Of a stretch of DNA of 64,000 bases, positions 61,036 through 64,000 are shown piece after piece. The position numbers and the translations under genes were made by a program. The notes beneath the pieces were generated by a model. The model was not told where the DNA came from, made no database searches, and saw only the letters and a list, made by a program, of their open reading frames with translations. Location of the stretch: positions 434,001 to 498,000 of the forward strand of contig CBDATW010000002.1 in assembly GCA_965200605.1 (NCBI GenBank), read 5' to 3'. The DNA comes from CBDATW01 sp965200605 (GTDB lineage: Bacteria > Bacillota_I > Bacilli_A > CBDATW01). Each line of letters opens with the position of its first letter. The first letter of the stretch is position 1.

Positions 61036-61878
61036 ATGAAAATTGGAATTTATGAAAAAGCAATTAATAATAAATTTTCTTGAGAAGAAAAAATATTAAT
61101 TGCCAAAGAGGCTGGTTATGATTTTATTGAGTTTTCAATAGATGAATCCGAGGCAAGACTAGCAAGACTAGATTGAAGCGATAAAGAAATAAATCAACTA
61201 AGAGCATTATTAATTAAACATAATTTTTCATTTAATTCTATGACTTTATCGGGGCATAGGAAATATCCATTTGGATCAAGAGATCCTAAAATTAGAAAAC
61301 GCTCTTATGAAATAATTGAAAAAGCAGTTCAACTATCACTAAAATTGGGAATTAAAAATATTCAATTAGCAGGATATGATGTTTATTATGAAAAATCTTC
61401 AAAAAAAACAGAAGAGCACTTCCTTAAGGGAATTAAATATGCTGCTAGACTTGCAATGGAAAACTCAATTATGATGTCTTTTGAAATTATGGACACTCCA
61501 TTTATGGGAACCATCTCAAAAGCACTAAAATGAGTAAAAAAAGTTAATTCACCATGATTAAAAATTTATCCAGATACTGGAAATCTTTTCCATTGAGTCC
61601 AAGATGACTTTGCCAAAGAAATTATGCTTGGTAAAGATTATATAATTGCTGCCCACTTTAAAGATACAAAGCCAAATATATTTAAAAATATACCATTTGG
61701 AGAAGGAACAGTTGATTTTAAGATAGTATTTGAAGCATTTGCTTCAATCAATTTTAAGGGACCTTGATTAATTGAAATGTGATCAAAAAATGAACATAAT
61801 GAAACTAAAGAAAAAAATGTTAAATATATTAAAGATGCACTAGACTTCTTTAATGAGAAAAGAAAAGGAATATTATAA
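61036..61878 (+). CDS. ulaE: L-xylulose-5-phosphate 3-epimerase
   Basis: 280 aa, xylose-isomerase-like TIM barrel. It converts L-xylulose-5-P to L-ribulose-5-P. Motifs: GIYEKAINNKFSWEEK at the start, MTLSGHRKYPFGS near 70, IQLAGYDVYYE near 115, FEIMDTPFMG near 155, YPDTGNLFHW near 185 and FKDTKP, FGEGTVDF. Starts 2 nt after ulaD. Confidence 0.9.
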
Positions 61879-61946
61879 TGTTAAAATTTAGGCAATCAAA
61901 AAACAAATGCCAACTACAATTAAAATATGAAATATGAACAAAATAG
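61878..61946 (+). CDS. Possible 22-aa coupling peptide
   Basis: Starts in a TAATG overlap with the ulaE stop and ends 12 nt inside the next gene. Basic and polar, unlike known proteins. It may carry ribosomes to the HAD start, which lacks its own SD, or be chance. Confidence 0.25.
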
Positions 61947-62776
61947 CTACTATAAACAAAAAAAATGATATTAAATATGTTTATTTTGATTTAGATGGCA
62001 CATTATTAGATTCCGATAAAAACATTCCCAATAAACATTTAGAAACAATAAAAATTTTAAAGTCAAAAGGAATAAAAGTTGGTATTGCAACAGGAAGACC
62101 TCCATATTTAGCATTAGATATAATTGATAAAATAAAACCTAATTTACCAACAATTACAATTAATGGTAACTTAATTTATTATTCAAAAAATAAACAGATA
62201 CCAATCAAGTCATTAAATCAAAATCAAATAAAAGATTTTATGTTTTTTGCCAAAAAACATAAATTAAATTATTTGGCATATTCAGATGATGCCATATATT
62301 TTAAAGAATATATCTCTTCTAATCATCTAGATTGAATCAAAAAAGATTCTGCAAAAAAAGAAAAGCAATTTTGCACACCACTATTTCCATTAGAAGAATT
62401 ACCAAAGAATATTTATAAATTTTTAATTACAGTTAAAGATTACAATGGATATAATATAGATGAGATAAAAGCATTTGCCAATAAAATAAAAGGTACATAT
62501 TTAATTCAATCTCAATTAGGATTATTAGATTTAATGCCTGAAAATGTTAGCAAAGCCAATGCTTTAAAATATCTTGAAGAAAAAAAAATCCTTAATTTAA
62601 AAAATACTATGTGTATTGGGGATTCTAATAATGATATTTCAATGCTCAAAATTGCTGGTTTATCTGTTGCTATGGCTAATTCTACATCAGATGTTAAAAA
62701 ACATGCTGATATAATAACAAGTGAAACAAATGATCAAGGTGGATTACTGGAGTTAATAAATGGTATTTTTCAATAA
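61934..62776 (+). CDS. Cof-type HAD hydrolase
   Basis: 280 aa. HAD motif I is YFDLDGTLLDSD near 17-28, motif II ATGRPP near 52, motif III lysine in SKANALKYL near 203 and motif IV IGDSNNDISML near 220. These proteins dephosphorylate sugar phosphates or cofactors. It follows ulaE closely and may clear excess pathway sugar phosphates. Confidence 0.85.
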
Positions 62777-63218
62777 TGATATTAAAAAAATTAAAATAAA
62801 TAAAATTGGTGATAATTTTTGATTCCAACCAAGTATTTTTACTGCATCAAAAAGAAAATATGCAGCAAGGCCATACAAAAGCTTAATGAAACTATTAAAA
62901 AACGAAGCTCTTTTTTCTCAAGAATTTATATTTACATTTAATTCAGATGAAAATTTGGAACTATTTAGATTTTCTCAAACTCAAAAAGGCATTAAATTTT
63001 ATCTAAATGGCACTCAAATTAATGAAATTAAAACCAATGGCTTTATTGAACATAATATTCAAGGCACTAATATAACTATTAGATATGATAAAAAATCATT
63101 AGTTGATTTATCAAGAGGGTATACTCCATATTTTTCTGTTAAATGAATAAAAGAAAATTTTAGATCTAAAAATTCAATAATAATTAAGTGAACTAAAAAA
63201 GGTTATATTGAAATTTAA
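62760..63218 (+). CDS. Conserved-looking protein of unknown function
   Basis: 152 aa. The ATG overlaps the HAD gene by 17 nt with GGAG 8 nt upstream. Sequence features: basic N-terminus, FWFQPSIFTASKRKYAARP near 20-38, beta-rich middle, Lys-rich end. No membrane segment and no motif I recognise. Translational coupling to the HAD gene suggests a shared unit. Confidence 0.55.
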
Positions 63219-63246
63219 TATAAAAAACTTTTTGCCCTTTTTTATA
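63214..63246 (+). terminator. Terminator-like inverted repeat after the unknown gene
   Basis: AATATAAAAAA / TTTTTTATATT arms with an 11-nt loop. Confidence 0.5.
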
Positions 63247-63267
63247 TTAATTTCATATTAAAAGTGT

Positions 63268-63273
63268 TATAAT
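63268..63273 (+). promoter_or_regulatory. Extended -10 of whiA (near-leaderless)
   Basis: TGTTATAAT ends 9 nt before the whiA ATG, the same geometry as uvrB. Confidence 0.6.
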
Positions 63274-63282
63274 TTATATACT

Positions 63283-64000
63283 ATGTTAAAAAAAGATATG
63301 TCTTTTACTCAAAAAGTAAAATATGAAATAGCTAATCATGATCTAGGATCAAATAATCAAAGCATTGCTGAACTCAATGCTTTTTTGTCTATTAATGGTT
63401 CTCTTGAAATCAAAGATGGCCAAAAGTTTTTATCAGCCAATACTAATAATGAAGCAACAGCTAAAAGAATTTATGCAATTTTTATTGATCTTTTTGGAAA
63501 AGATTTTCCAATTGATTTAATTGTTAAAAAAGAAAAAGATCAAAAAAAATATAATATTTTAATTAATGAAGAACATGGAGTTGCAAGGCAACTGGGAATA
63601 AACTTTGGTGAAGATAAAAAAATATTAAAAAATATTTTAAAAGATGATGAAGCCTTTCATTCTTATTTTAAAGGATTATTTTTGGCATCAGGTTCCATTA
63701 ATCATCCCGAAACAGTTTTTTATCATTTAGAAATATCAACTAGTGATAAAACTAAAGCAGGTTTTATTTGTAAAACAATAAATGATTTTGGGGGATTTCA
63801 ATTTAAAATTATAGAGCGAAATAATCAATGAGTAGTTTATGCAAAAAAGGGAGATAACATTTCTGATTTTATCAAACTTATTGGTGCAAATCTTTCCTTA
63901 ATTGAATTTGAAGAAATAAGAATTGATCGGGATTTTAAAAACTCTATTAATAGAGTTCAAAATATGGATTTAGCTAATTTGGTAAAATCAAATAAGGCAT
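63283..64000 (+). CDS. whiA: WhiA-family DNA-binding protein (partial, runs off the window)
   Basis: The first 239 aa are visible. WhiA combines a LAGLIDADG-like N-terminal domain with a C-terminal HTH; it is linked to cell division control in Gram-positives and to ribosomal protein genes in mycoplasma. Visible motifs: SFTQKVKYEIA at the N-terminus, FKGLFLASGSINHPE near 125 and FHLEIS-like YHLEIST, typical of WhiA. No SD. Confidence 0.88.

Overview
The window is a gene-dense, very AT-rich Mollicutes chromosome segment (mycoplasma / spiroplasma / entomoplasma type). The main evidence is the code: dozens of conserved proteins (SecA, UvrA, UvrB, ArgS, GltX, TopA, MtlD and others) read through only if TGA is Trp. 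Many -10 boxes are TATAAT or TGnTATAAT, several mRNAs look leaderless, intrinsic terminators are common, and sugar uptake is PTS-based. I do not assign a species. All coordinates treat TGA as sense.

Layout. 1-11.6 kb: housekeeping (end of yidC, rnmV, ksgA, prs, gltX, HD phosphohydrolase, ywiB-like, argS, rpoE, pyrG, a purine permease behind a possible preQ1-I-like leader, rpmE, tdk). 11.7-17.8 kb: comFA-comFC behind an unusual promoter motif, then secA and uvrB. 17.8-23.2 kb: polyol/pentitol PTS pieces, a MtlD-like dehydrogenase, L-ribulose-5-P 4-epimerase and a GlpO-like oxidase. 23.4-33.9 kb: a defense island with two cytosine-5 methyltransferases (one behind a T15 tract, one interrupted by a G10 tract), three HNH-type restriction nucleases, a DUF262-HNH nuclease and a RloC/PrrC-like ATPase with a zinc-hook-like CPLC motif. 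34-37.9 kb: deoC, a Fic protein apparently inserted at the deoC 3' end, a 20-bp inverted-repeat element, then two tandem cassettes of unusual promoter, small RX4H (HEPN-like) ORF and structured RNA, followed by dprA. 38-50.4 kb: topA, tatD, an APC permease, uvrA-hprK-lgt-trxB and a second GatABC-like PTS. 50.5-56.1 kb: a membrane methyltransferase/reductase-like protein, a solute-binding lipoprotein behind the fifth copy of the unusual promoter, 15 tRNA genes in two clusters, a CtlX-like amidinotransferase and a putative exporter. 56.1-64 kb: an RpiR-type regulator divergent from an ascorbate-type operon (lactonase, UlaA, UlaB, UlaC, UlaD, UlaE), a HAD phosphatase, an unknown protein and the start of whiA.

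Most interesting signals. (1) A two-block motif, TTAGGAATTT - 10 or 11 nt - GGYTA, precedes comFA, dprA, two small RX4H proteins and a lipoprotein. It looks like an alternative (SigH/ComX-like) sigma-factor promoter for a competence/recombination regulon. (2) A family of three roughly 100-nt RNAs shares AAATCCTA and TGATGGTC blocks at fixed spacing, two stems with compensatory changes, and intrinsic terminators. In two cases the -10 box overlaps the stop codon of an RX4H gene. Together these form a candidate undescribed protein-RNA module. (3) Homopolymer switches (G10, T15, A15) sit in methyltransferase and PTS regions. (4) Several single-base frameshifts, including in topA and uvrA, mean assembly indels must be excluded before any pseudogene or phase-variation claim is trusted.
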